Counted from the first letter of the stretch, positions 7,195 to 14,822 are shown. The stretch is DNA of 64,000 nucleotides from Streptomyces aculeolatus (GCF_020400605.1 NZ_JAINRD010000017.1:1-64000), one strand, 5' to 3'. Numbers and translations are program-made. Notes: generated by a model not told the origin, from the letters alone.

Positions 7195-9423
7195 CTATCC
7201 GGCGTCCCGCTTCTTGTTGCGCTCCGTAATCGCGGCGGTGAGGTCGTCGCGCTTGATGCCGCGCTTGTTGACCGTCTTGCCGTCGATGCGGCGGCTGATC
7301 TGTTCGGTGGCCACGCCGAACGGCTTGAGCGCGGCGGTGAGCGCTTCGGCCTTCGGCTTGGCGTCCAGCTCAGACCACGGCCCGTAGGTCTCGGGGCGCA
7401 GGTCGGCCAGGCGGTCAACGAGGGTTTCGGACCACACCTTGGCCTCGCCCTTGCCGAGGACGGCCGCGACGTCGTCCAGGATCGTCGCGGACACCTCCGG
7501 CGCGGGTGCCTCGCCGGCCGCGTCGCCGGTCAGGGTGCCCTCAGCGTCCCGCAGAGCGGCGGCGCGGGTCAGGATGCGTTCGGCGTCGCGGCCGTCGGCG
7601 AGGTAGGTGCGCACGATCCCGGAGTCGTCGGACATGCCCTTGAGCAGGCCCACACCCTTGTGGGACTTCAGCAGCTTCGACGCATCCAGACCCTCCGAGT
7701 ACGAGCCCGCACCGAGGATGGTGTCCGAGACCTGGTAGGCGCCGACCCGCAGCGCGAACCGGGCCTGGTGCTGGTCGCGCAGCTCCGAGGGGCACGCCTT
7801 GTCGTCCGGCTTCTGCGTGGACGTCATCACCGACACCCCCACGGCGGGGGCGACCCGGGCGAGGTAGACCAGCAGAGACAGGATCTCCTTGCCGTGCTCG
7901 GGGTGCTGCAGGTACTCCTGCACCTCATCGATCACGAACAGGGTCAGGGGCATGTTCAGCTTCTTGTCCCGGCTGATCTCCGGGGTCAGCTTGCCCTCCG
8001 GGCAGATGTGCAGCGGCAGCTCAGACAGCCGGTGGTAGCGGTCCTCGACGTCCGCCTTCAGCTCCCGCAGCGAGGTCAGCAGGTGCACCACCGGGTCGAA
8101 CCCGTCCTTGGGCACGATGCCGAACGCGATGCGGTGGGCGACCTTGGTGAACTTGCGCCAGTCCGGCGATGCCTTGCCGTCGAACACGTACAGCCGCACG
8201 TACGGGTCCAGCGCGGCGGCCAGCGCGATCGTGCGGGCGGAGAACGTCTTGCCCTGCCTCGGCACCGCGCCCACCAGCAGCGACAGCCACAGCATGGTGG
8301 CCATGACCGGGTTGCCGCGCTCGTCCACACCCCACGGGAACGGCTTCCAGAAGTCCACCCGCGTCGCCCCCAGCAGCGGCGACTTGCCCGACGGCACGGC
8401 CAGCGGGTCACGGTCGGCGATCCAGTACGACACCCTGCGCTCACTCGACTCGTCCTTGTCCAAGAAGAGCTGAGTGGCCGCGATGTCCATACCCGACGCG
8501 AGCTTGGTGTGAGCGTTGAGCGCGTCCTTGAAGGACTTGCCGTAGGGCAGATCGACAATCACGCGCCAGCCGTCGCCGTCACGGCCGATCGGCCGCGGGA
8601 ACGCGATCGTCTGGTCTTTGCTGGTCAGACCCGCAACCTCGTGTGCCCGGATGACGATGTCCGAGGACAGCTTGCGCTTGCGGAACGTCACCTTGGCCCT
8701 GTCGATCAGCGGCCGGTCCGCCGGCGCCCCCGCCACCCCGAGCGTGGTCGTCAGGGCGGCGATGGACAGCAGCAACAGCCACGACGGCGCCATGACGTAC
8801 ACGGTCATCGCAGCGGCCAGGCCGATGAAACCGGCGAGCGTCGCCACGATCCCCCGCAGCCTGACCCGGTCGTTGCGCTGCCGCGACAGCCTCAGGTACT
8901 CCGCCGCGTCCTCATCGGCCACGGCCGCAAGCCGCAGCGACTTGCCCTCAGCGTCGAACACCCACCGGCCAACCGACGTCGACCAACGCCACGCGCCACG
9001 CGGCGCGTACGCGCAGATCTTCGGCGTGTAGACCAGCGGCAGACGGACCGCGTGATAGCCAGCCACAGCCGAGTAGTGCCGCACCGCCCACTTGCGCACG
9101 GCCGTGCGCTGGTCGGGGAGCTTCACCCAGTCCGGCAGCACCGGCAACCGGGCCTTGTCCTTGGCCTGCATCCACTCCGCGACCGACGGCGGGTAGACCT
9201 CCCGCGGCGGGTCGACCGGCGCCCCGTCGCTCAGCCCCTCGGCCTCCGGGTCGTCGGTGTCGGGCAGTTCGGCCTCCCACTCCCCGGGCTTGACCGCCCC
9301 CTCGCTCGGGGCGTCCGGGGCGGGATCGGTCGTCTTCTTCAGCGGGAACGGCAGCACGTTGGCCGCCGGCTGTTCCACGCCGTCCGGGTCCCCGGCGGGC
9401 GTGAACATCGTCGTCTCGGTCAC
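7195..9423 (-). CDS. tra: FtsK/SpoIIIE-type DNA translocase, AICE transfer protein Tra
   Basis: 742 residues, GTG 9423 with GAAGGAG 10 nt upstream. The N-terminal third is acidic and Pro-rich and contains a membrane segment pair (VATLAGFIGLAAAMTVYVM, then WLLLLSIAALTTTLGVAG). The motor domain has Walker A LVGAVPRQGKTFSA (about 381-392) and Walker B TLFVIDEVQEYLQ (about 494). The C-terminus looks like a winged helix (EQISRRIDGKTVNKRGIKR), matching the DNA-recognition domain of TraB. It should form a membrane hexamer that pumps double-stranded element DNA into the recipient. Palindromes that could be its clt lie just beyond the stop codon. Confidence 0.93.
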   Translation of the reverse strand: MTETTMFTPAGDPDGVEQPAANVLPFPLKKTTDPAPDAPSEGAVKPGEWEAELPDTDDPEAEGLSDGAPVDPPREVYPPSVAEWMQAKDKARLPVLPDWVKLPDQRTAVRKWAVRHYSAVAGYHAVRLPLVYTPKICAYAPRGAWRWSTSVGRWVFDAEGKSLRLAAVADEDAAEYLRLSRQRNDRVRLRGIVATLAGFIGLAAAMTVYVMAPSWLLLLSIAALTTTLGVAGAPADRPLIDRAKVTFRKRKLSSDIVIRAHEVAGLTSKDQTIAFPRPIGRDGDGWRVIVDLPYGKSFKDALNAHTKLASGMDIAATQLFLDKDESSERRVSYWIADRDPLAVPSGKSPLLGATRVDFWKPFPWGVDERGNPVMATMLWLSLLVGAVPRQGKTFSARTIALAAALDPYVRLYVFDGKASPDWRKFTKVAHRIAFGIVPKDGFDPVVHLLTSLRELKADVEDRYHRLSELPLHICPEGKLTPEISRDKKLNMPLTLFVIDEVQEYLQHPEHGKEILSLLVYLARVAPAVGVSVMTSTQKPDDKACPSELRDQHQARFALRVGAYQVSDTILGAGSYSEGLDASKLLKSHKGVGLLKGMSDDSGIVRTYLADGRDAERILTRAAALRDAEGTLTGDAAGEAPAPEVSATILDDVAAVLGKGEAKVWSETLVDRLADLRPETYGPWSELDAKPKAEALTAALKPFGVATEQISRRIDGKTVNKRGIKRDDLTAAITERNKKRDAG

Positions 9424-9449
9424 GATGTAGCTACTCCTTCGGGAGTCGA

Positions 9450-9493
9450 CGGGTCCGGCCGGCTTGCTGTGGAAGGTCGACCGGCCGGACCCG
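9450..9493 (-). promoter_or_regulatory. Long hairpin in front of tra
   Basis: A 13-bp perfect inverted repeat, CGGGTCCGGCCGG (9450-9462) with CCGGCCGGACCCG (9481-9493) around an 18-nt loop, fills most of the gap between the RRQ-motif gene and tra. The tra ribosome-binding site follows some 10-20 nt later on the minus strand. It can act as an attenuator limiting read-through into the translocase gene, or as an operator. Confidence 0.6.
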
Positions 9494-9505
9494 GGATTCG
9501 GGTGT

Positions 9506-9889
9506 TCAGGCAGCGCGCTGTTCCTCGGGGTAGGCGCAGGGCACGCACATGCCGAGGGAGCGGGGGATGCAGTACCCGGCGTCCTTGCCGCATTGCGGGC
9601 AGGTGCGGCGGGCGAGCATCGCCAAAGCGAGCGCGGCCCACTTGCGGGAGGTCATCGGCCGTACCGGCTTGGCCAGGTCGCAGCGGTACAGGTACGCCAC
9701 CCGCACCCCACCGCGCCGGCAGTTCGCGCGCATGACCTGCGCGGCGATGTCCTGCCCGCCCGGCCGCAGCCCGCGGGCCCGGAGCTGACGACGGGTCGCC
9801 AGGCCATCCGGCGCGAAGCGCCACGGGTAGGTCGGGATGCCGTAGCGCACCCCCTGCGGGTCGTAGCACTTACCGAACGCGGCGGACAT
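9506..9889 (-). CDS. RRQ-motif zinc-binding AICE protein
   Basis: 127 residues, ATG 9889 sharing one base with the stop of the DUF2637 gene. The core reads TRRQLRARGLRPGGQ, the signature of the small AICE proteins known as RRQRL motif-containing zinc-binding proteins, and the C-terminal part holds a CPQCGKDAGYC and CVPCAYP cluster that would form a zinc ribbon. Biochemical function is unknown. It is coupled to DUF2637 upstream and separated from tra by a hairpin. Confidence 0.8.
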   Translation of the reverse strand: MSAAFGKCYDPQGVRYGIPTYPWRFAPDGLATRRQLRARGLRPGGQDIAAQVMRANCRRGGVRVAYLYRCDLAKPVRPMTSRKWAALALAMLARRTCPQCGKDAGYCIPRSLGMCVPCAYPEEQRAA

Positions 9890-10911
9890 CAGGACGCCAC
9901 CGGTTCGTCACGGGCCTCGTGCAGGCGGGCACTGATCCAGCCCACGGACCAACCGGTGTGCTGCGCGATCTGCCGAACGGAATGCCCAGCAGCGGCCCCG
10001 GCACGCACCGCCTCCAGCGCTTCGCCCTCGTTCATCTTCGCCACCACGGCGGTGTTCACCGGCTTGCGCCCGGCCACCCCATTCGGCTTGGCGAGACGTT
10101 CACGCCCGGCAGCCTCAGCGCGTTCACGAGCCTGCCGTTCACGGTGTTCACGCTGCTCGCGCTCCACCTGTTCACGACGCTTCCGCTCAGCGCGTTCACG
10201 TTCCTCACGGGCCGCTTCGTAGGCGCGCTGTTCGGCCCGCTCCCGCTCTTGGCGTTCCAGCTCCTCACGACGCAGCCGCGCCTCATGCTCGCGCTGCTCA
10301 CGCCGCTCTGCGGCCTCCCGCTCCGCGCGCTGCTGCTCCAACCGCTCTGCGTGCTCACGCTGTTCACGCTCGCGCCGTTCAGCGTCGGCCTGACGCTGTT
10401 CACGCTCGCGCCTCGCAGCCTGTTCACGCTGCTCGCGCTCGTGGCGTTCACGCTCGCGCTGCTCACGCTGTTCACGCTCGATGCGTTCAAGCGCGGCAGT
10501 GATCGCCCGGCGGTAGGCAAGACCGGCTTCGGCGGTGACGATGAGCAGCGTGGGCGCGACCGCGTGAACGGCCACCCCCACCGCATCGCCATGCAAAGCG
10601 GAATGCCCGACGTTCAGAGCCAGGGTCATGATCCCGGTCAGCCAGCGCAGGACCGCCGGCCACCGGCCCGCCGTCCCACCCAACCGCGCAACGGTGGAGT
10701 CCAGCCGCACCACGATCACCACGGCCGCGTCGACAACCAGCGGCAGAATGGGCGCGGTCCACTCCCAGCCCTCCGGGGCGACACCGCGAACCAGCGGCGT
10801 CACGGTCAGCACCGAGAACAGCATCGCGCCCATCGTGATGCCCCACGTGCCCACCGACAGCGTGCGCTCAGCCGACCGGATCTGCCCCGGGCTCATCGTG
10901 GAGAAATTCAT
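9889..10911 (-). CDS. DUF2637 domain protein, SpdB-like, with long charged helix and HTH
   Basis: 340 residues, ATG 10911. Residues about 20-135 hold four hydrophobic helices (GITMGAMLFSVLTVTPLV, then ILPLVVDAAVVIVV, then LTGIMTLALNVGHSAL, then APTLLIVTAEAGLAY), the DUF2637 membrane domain. Residues about 140-285 are an almost uninterrupted run of Glu, Arg and Gln, predicted as one long helix or coiled coil. The last 50 residues form a helix-turn-helix (AAGHSVRQIAQHTGWSVGWISARLHEA). Such proteins are linked to intramycelial spread of Streptomyces plasmids, and the combination suggests membrane tethering of DNA. Confidence 0.85.
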   Translation of the reverse strand: MNFSTMSPGQIRSAERTLSVGTWGITMGAMLFSVLTVTPLVRGVAPEGWEWTAPILPLVVDAAVVIVVRLDSTVARLGGTAGRWPAVLRWLTGIMTLALNVGHSALHGDAVGVAVHAVAPTLLIVTAEAGLAYRRAITAALERIEREQREQRERERHEREQREQAARREREQRQADAERREREQREHAERLEQQRAEREAAERREQREHEARLRREELERQERERAEQRAYEAAREERERAERKRREQVEREQREHRERQARERAEAAGRERLAKPNGVAGRKPVNTAVVAKMNEGEALEAVRAGAAAGHSVRQIAQHTGWSVGWISARLHEARDEPVAS

Positions 10912-11249
10912 GCCGCACCCCCCACCAGCTCAGGCACGGGGGCGTAGGCGAAGAGTTCCACCTGCGCACCGGCGTACTCAGCCAGCACGCGCAGCACCCG
11001 GGTACGGCCGTCGGCCTGGAGGTTGAAGGTCACCGCGCCCGTGTCAACACCGAGCGCATCACGCCACGCCTCGAACGCCGCGAAGCTGTACCGCTCGTCC
11101 TCGTCGCCGTGAAACGACAGCTCCAGCCGCCTCGGGAAGACGGTCGACACGTGCACATCCGGAGCGGGCAAGTGCGAGAAGTCAGCGGCCAACAGGCGCA
11201 GCGCCCGCACCGCCACCGACAGCCCGTCCACCGTCAACGCCCGGCTCAT
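10908..11249 (-). CDS. AICE-encoded hypothetical protein
   Basis: 113 residues, ATG 11249 starting inside the stop of the next upstream gene, and its own stop overlaps the start of DUF2637 (ATGA at 10911-10908). A soluble mixed alpha/beta protein without transmembrane segments or recognised catalytic residues; the middle is rich in aromatic and acidic residues (LSFHGDEDERYSFAAFEAW). The tight coupling on both sides indicates a subunit or accessory of the spread/transfer module. I do not recognise the family. Confidence 0.7.
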   Translation of the reverse strand: MSRALTVDGLSVAVRALRLLAADFSHLPAPDVHVSTVFPRRLELSFHGDEDERYSFAAFEAWRDALGVDTGAVTFNLQADGRTRVLRVLAEYAGAQVELFAYAPVPELVGGAA

Positions 11250-11692
11250 GCGGCACCTCCCAGCGTGAGCAGCGCAGCGGTGAAGAAGAACGCGCCAGCG
11301 GTGCGGATCAGGTCGACAGCACGGCCGACCGCTTTGAACTTGACCAGCGCGATGCGGGACAGGTTCGCGATGTCCGCGGCCTGGTCATCGGGCAGCCGGC
11401 TGCGGATCTCGTCCGGGGTGAGGGTGGCCCACAGCGGGAAGCCGTGCCCGCCGTGCGTGTTCGGGCGTACCGCCCGCAGCAGCAGCGCGACGGCGACCAC
11501 CAGCAGCCCGACACCCGTTCCGCCCAGGACGCCGGCCTGGACGGTCAGCGGCGCGCTGCTGCCGACCGTCCAGGCCCCCGCGAGGACGGCGGCGATGAGC
11601 GCCAGTAACAGGCTCGCCTTGGTGTCGATACGGGCGATCTCCGCCTTCACCTCCGCATGAGCGGCGGCAAGGCTCGCCTCCCGGGCGCTCAT
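11246..11692 (-). CDS. Pycsar-effector-like (DUF5706) membrane protein
   Basis: 148 residues, ATG 11692. After a helical N-terminus it has IARIDTKASLLLALIAAVL, the A-x-x-K-A-x-x-LL signature of the PycTM/DUF5706 domain, then transmembrane helices at about 27-45, 53-72 and 128-145. In Pycsar defence this domain is the effector that damages the membrane when a cyclase makes cCMP or cUMP. No nucleotidyl cyclase is encoded nearby, so here it is an orphan in a transfer operon, coupled by ATGA overlaps on both sides. It may be a conjugation membrane component or entry-exclusion factor. Confidence 0.75.
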   Translation of the reverse strand: MSAREASLAAAHAEVKAEIARIDTKASLLLALIAAVLAGAWTVGSSAPLTVQAGVLGGTGVGLLVVAVALLLRAVRPNTHGGHGFPLWATLTPDEIRSRLPDDQAADIANLSRIALVKFKAVGRAVDLIRTAGAFFFTAALLTLGGAA

Positions 11693-11955
11693 GCCGCACC
11701 GCCCGCCATGTCGGTGGTGCGGCTGTTGGCGAGCGTGCGGCGGGCGGTGAGCATCCGGCGGCGGGCCCGGCGCAGACGCCGGGTGTCCAGCTCGCCCGGC
11801 ACCCGGTCCAGGACGGTGATCTGCGCCTCCAGGTAGGCGACTTCCGCGTGGATGACGGGCATCTCGGCTTCGATCGCGTCCAACTCCGCCGCGGTCGGCT
11901 CACGGCCGGACGTGTCACCGGAGTCGGCGACTTCGGGTGCGGCAATACTGTTCAT
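11689..11955 (-). CDS. Small helical AICE protein (DUF6284-like)
   Basis: 88 residues from ATG 11955, with AAGGAC upstream; a longer reading from 12045 lacks a ribosome site. The sequence EPTAAELDAIEAEMPVIHAE followed by an Arg-rich helix (RRLRRARRRMLTARR) is the pattern I associate with the AICE family DUF6284, an assignment from memory. It is entirely helical, acidic first half and basic second half, with no membrane segment. It leads the overlapping chain of transfer genes, so it may be a DNA- or partner-binding accessory. Confidence 0.72.
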   Translation of the reverse strand: MNSIAAPEVADSGDTSGREPTAAELDAIEAEMPVIHAEVAYLEAQITVLDRVPGELDTRRLRRARRRMLTARRTLANSRTTDMAGGAA

Positions 11956-12094
11956 GGGTCGTTGTCCTTTCACGTGGGACGGCCCGACAGCACCCCCGGA
12001 GATGCCCCTCCGGGGGTGCGCGCCGTGTGGGTGGAGAAACGGCAACCGGCCGCCGAAGCGCGGGCCGTGGTCGTCGTGCTGAGCGGGAACGGGG

Positions 12095-12144
12095 TGCCCC
12101 GGGCGGGATTCGATCCCGCGCCCTCACGGCGTGGATGCCGGGGC
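12095..12144 (-). other. tRNA-like mini-structure (possible tRNA relic)
   Basis: On the minus strand a perfect 7-bp acceptor-like stem GCCCCGG/CCGGGGC (12138-12144 with 12096-12102) encloses a T-arm-like hairpin GCGGG-ATCGAAT-CCCGC (12103-12119) and ends with A, then CCC. D and anticodon arms are missing in this 50-nt form, so it is not a usable tRNA. It may be a decayed tRNA or a structured leader of the operon. Confidence 0.35.
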
Positions 12145-12181
12145 TTTCGAGTAACCGGGCCGGCGGGTGCCGGGCCCGGGG

Positions 12182-12364
12182 TCAGGACTGGTCGGTCAGG
12201 TGTGCAGCGTCCGTCTGGGCGGTGCGCGCCTGTTCCTGTGCCCAGGCGAGTTCGCTGCCCGTCATGGGCGGGTCCGCGCTGGCGATCCACGCGCTTACGG
12301 ACTCGCCGTATTGCTGCGAGTGCTCTGCCGCCGGGTCAGGCGTGTACCCGGCGCCCGCGGTCAC
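12182..12364 (-). CDS. Small hypothetical AICE protein (60 aa)
   Basis: 60 residues from GTG 12364, starting VTAGAGYTPDPAAEHSQQY. It is acidic and helical, without membrane segments or Cys. The GTG overlaps the TGA of the small gene before it (GTGA), which argues that both are translated. Followed by a 226-bp gap with the tRNA-like structure. Function unknown. Confidence 0.5.
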   Translation of the reverse strand: MTAGAGYTPDPAAEHSQQYGESVSAWIASADPPMTGSELAWAQEQARTAQTDAAHLTDQS

Positions 12365-12465
12365 CCGCGACCCCGTGCACGTACGTCGTCCTCGGACCGC
12401 TTGTTCGCGTCCTTGACCTGCCGCGAAAGCTCTTCGCGCTCCGCTTCTGTCAAACTCGTGACCAC
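12361..12465 (-). CDS. Very small hypothetical AICE protein (34 aa)
   Basis: GTG 12465 preceded by TTGGAGG at 5-nt spacing gives 34 residues (VVTSLTEAEREELSRQVKD then a basic Arg/Gly tail), one amphipathic helix. Its stop overlaps the start of the 60-aa gene. The ribosome site, codon bias and coupling support a real gene; size prevents certainty. It is the first cistron of the leftward operon. Confidence 0.45.
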   Translation of the reverse strand: MVTSLTEAEREELSRQVKDANKRSEDDVRARGRG

Positions 12466-12975
12466 AGGTGCCTCCAACACAGGTGCCTGTGGCACGGCCC
12501 TGGGGTGCCACCCGGGGCCGTGCACTTTGGTGCCGGACCTTCCGACTCCCCGCGCCCCCGACCGTCCCCCCGCCGCATCTGCGGGCCGGGGTACGGGCGG
12601 GAGAGGCAGCCGGCCGCGACGGACCGGGCTCCGGTCCGCCCCGGCGAGGTCACAGCGGGCGTGACCATCGGCCACGCGGTCCGTCTTTTCGAGAGGGGCT
12701 GACGGGGCCCGCGATCTTTGCCCTTGTCTCACCTGCGCGCGTGGATCACGTGTCCGCCCCGGTGAGGGGCGGCATGTCTCGTCTCCGCGGAAGAGGTGCG
12801 TACGAGTCGCACAGGCAGGGCCTACGGCTTGTCGCTGTTGCCTGATCCCGGGTGACCAGAGGACGCCACCTGTACGACGCCCCTCCGCAGATCTCTTGCT
12901 CGGAGGCGCCAGCGCGTCATGGCTCCGGGTGCATGTGTTCAGTTGACAAGGTCCTCGGGCTTGGACCCGATTGCT
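12466..12975. promoter_or_regulatory. Non-coding divergent control region of the AICE, left part
   Basis: About 510 bp without a convincing gene between the leftward transfer operon and the rightward regulators. It holds the inverted repeat CACAGG-TG-CCTGTG (12478-12491), whose half CACAGGTGCCT is repeated at 12463-12473 over the first ribosome site of the operon, and a 9-bp inverted repeat GCACGGCCC/GGGCCGTGC (12492-12523) that can form a leader hairpin. A TTGACA hexamer at 12943-12948 points towards the GntR gene. Nothing else stands out. Confidence 0.5.
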
Positions 12976-13052
12976 GACTAGCTTGCACTAGTCTGCTGTG
13001 GTGCACAACCCTCATGCGGTGATGCGCGCTAGTTCGCTGTGGTGGGTACCCT
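12976..13052 (+). promoter_or_regulatory. Promoter and operators of the GntR-type regulator
   Basis: GACTAG-N6-CTAGTC (12976-12993) is a perfect dyad. The sequence starting at its right arm, CTAGTCTGCTGTGGTG (12988-13003), recurs as CTAGTTCGCTGTGGTG at 13029-13044, two mismatches in 16. The second copy lies directly before a -10 hexamer TACCCT (13047-13052), itself 6 nt before the ATG, so the mRNA is probably leaderless. Binding of the GntR protein here would give autoregulation, as for KorSA in pSAM2. Confidence 0.65.
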
Positions 13053-13058
13053 CAGAGC

Positions 13059-13391
13059 ATGGCTGTCACAGGAGGACCCATCCCGAAGGCGGTGCAGGTC
13101 GCAGACGCGCTCCGCAAGGACATCGCGAAGATGAAGGCCGGCGACAAGCTCCCGTCGCAACGCGAGTTGATGGAGCGCTTCGGATTCGCGAGCCAGACCA
13201 TCCAGAACGGGCTAGCCGCACTCCGGGCCGAAGGGGCGATCGTCTCGGCCGGAAACCTCGGCAACTTCGTCAGCGACGGGGCGCCCACCAGCGACGTACG
13301 TGACGAGATCAAGGAAATCCGCTCCCAGGTTCAGGCGTTGACCGAACGGGTCGCAGCGCTCGAAGAGGGCTCCGCTCCGGGTGGTTCGTGA
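13059..13391 (+). CDS. Short GntR-family regulator (KorSA-like) of the AICE
   Basis: 110 residues, ATG 13059. The N-terminal 75 residues are a GntR winged helix (LRKDIAKMKAGDKLPSQREL, then GFASQTIQNGLAALRAEG), and the C-terminus is a short coiled coil (RDEIKEIRSQVQALTERVAALEE cut here into two helical heptads) with no effector-binding domain. That size and domain set fit the AICE transfer repressors typified by KorSA of pSAM2, which keep transfer and activator genes off. Operator-like repeats lie over its own promoter, and the XRE-TPR gene follows after 158 bp. Confidence 0.85.
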   Translation: MAVTGGPIPKAVQVADALRKDIAKMKAGDKLPSQRELMERFGFASQTIQNGLAALRAEGAIVSAGNLGNFVSDGAPTSDVRDEIKEIRSQVQALTERVAALEEGSAPGGS

Positions 13392-13549
13392 TCTGCAACC
13401 AGCATGCGAGGAACGGGAGTTGTGAGGTAGCTGACACCTAGGGGGCGGCGGAGCGGAGGTGGGGACATGTCCGGTGACACCCCCCTGTCCCCTTCCCTGT
13501 CGCCCCCACACGCGAGAGACACTCGGGATAGGCACCCAGAGGAGGGCGC

Positions 13550-14797
13550 ATGACCGACGACAGGCCCACGTGGGCGCGGCGCATCGCCGCGGAGCGTGCA
13601 GCGCGTGACTGGTCTCAGCGGAAGGCAGTCAGGGCACTGCGGGCGCACGCTCCGTCGGAGCTCCCCGCGGAAGACAGCATGATTCGCCAGTGGAAGCGCT
13701 GGGAGTCGGGTCAGATGCCAAACGAGTTCTACCAGCCAATCATCGCCGCCACATTCGGCACGGTGACGCACGCCATTTTCCCCGCACCTTCACGACGCGA
13801 CGGAGAAAGCGAGATCCTGGCAGCAACCGGCATGGAAACACTAGAAATCGTCAGTCGGCTAGGAAAGTCCGATGTCGACAATGCGACGCTCGACGCACTG
13901 AGGATCACGGCCGACCGACTCAGCTCTGAGTACCCGTACATGCCGAGCGAACAATTGCTCATCGAGGGGCGGCAGTGGCTACGCCGCGTTGTCGAACTCC
14001 ACAAGAAAAGTCTTACGCTCGCCCAGCACCGAGAGGTTTTGGCCCTCTCCGGTTGGCTCGCTCTGCTTGTCGGCTGTGTCGAATACGACACGGGGAATCG
14101 TCACGCCGCTGAAGCCACAAGGGGCGCTGCCCTATCCCTCGCGAACGAGGCCGACAACGCCGAGGTGGCCGGGTGGGCACACGAGATGCGGGCGTGGTTC
14201 GCCCTCACGACCGGTGACTATCGTGGCGTTGTTGCCGCAGCGCAAGCAGGGGCTGAAGCGGCGCCACACCACGGCGTGGCGGTTCAGCTCGCTGCCCAGG
14301 AAGCCAAGGCGTGGGCCCGCCTCGGGGACAGGCGACAGGTTGAGGTTGCTCTGGACAAGGGGCGGCGGATGCTCGAAGGGATGCCGCACCCCGAGAACCT
14401 GGACAACCATTTCGTAGTGGACCCTTCAAAGTTCGACTTCTATTCGATGGACTGCTATCGGCTGGTCGGCGAAGACAAGCTTGCCCGCACACTGGCTGAA
14501 GAAGTCTTGAGGGCGGGGACTGATTTCGACGGCCATGAACGGTCACCAATGCGCAATGCAGAGGCTCGCGTCACCCTGGGAGTCACGGCAGCACGTGAAG
14601 GCGACTTGGAACAGGCATTGGTTATGGGGGAACGAGCCCTCGAAGGTGATCGGAAATCTGTCCCGTCGCTCATCATGACCAGCCGTGAATTGGCCGCAGA
14701 GATGCGACGGCGGTACAGCAAGGAAGCTGGCGCGCAAGACTACCTGGCACGTCTGGACGCGCTGGCGCGGGAGAAGCCCGGGTTCATGCCACGATGA
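13550..14797 (+). CDS. XRE-family regulator with TPR repeats
   Basis: 415 residues, ATG 13550 with GAGGAGGG upstream. A Cro/CI-type helix-turn-helix spans about residues 8-65 (RDWSQRKAVRALRAHAP then MIRQWKRWESGQM). From about 150 onwards it is all-helical with tetratricopeptide-like repeats, e.g. around GNRHAAEATRGAALSLAN, TGDYRGVVAAAQAGAEAA and REGDLEQALVMGERALEG. This architecture recalls quorum or peptide-sensing regulators of Streptomyces mobile elements. Being last before attR and downstream of the GntR gene, it may activate excision and replication (a Pra-like role), which is inference. Confidence 0.85.
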   Translation: MTDDRPTWARRIAAERAARDWSQRKAVRALRAHAPSELPAEDSMIRQWKRWESGQMPNEFYQPIIAATFGTVTHAIFPAPSRRDGESEILAATGMETLEIVSRLGKSDVDNATLDALRITADRLSSEYPYMPSEQLLIEGRQWLRRVVELHKKSLTLAQHREVLALSGWLALLVGCVEYDTGNRHAAEATRGAALSLANEADNAEVAGWAHEMRAWFALTTGDYRGVVAAAQAGAEAAPHHGVAVQLAAQEAKAWARLGDRRQVEVALDKGRRMLEGMPHPENLDNHFVVDPSKFDFYSMDCYRLVGEDKLARTLAEEVLRAGTDFDGHERSPMRNAEARVTLGVTAAREGDLEQALVMGERALEGDRKSVPSLIMTSRELAAEMRRRYSKEAGAQDYLARLDALAREKPGFMPR

Positions 14798-14802
14798 CCC
14801 GG

Positions 14803-14822
14803 GTGGGGCAGGTGTGGGGCAG
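14803..14822. repeat. Candidate integrase arm-type site, right end
   Basis: GTGGGGCAGGTGTGGGGCAG, identical in sequence and orientation to 887-906. It lies 49 bp inside attR, starting 6 bp after the stop of the XRE gene. In the circular form the two copies flank the att core on opposite sides. Confidence 0.6.

Noticed and set aside
7150..9735. An 861-codon plus-strand frame opposite tra
   Set aside because: Shadow of tra; the minus strand carries the Walker motifs.
11246..11692. A complete Pycsar defence system
   Set aside because: No nucleotidyl cyclase gene in the element or its vicinity.
12468..12845. Plus-strand ORF of 125 codons in the AICE control region
   Set aside because: Pro/Arg/Gly-rich, no ribosome site, covers the operator-like repeats; treated as non-coding.
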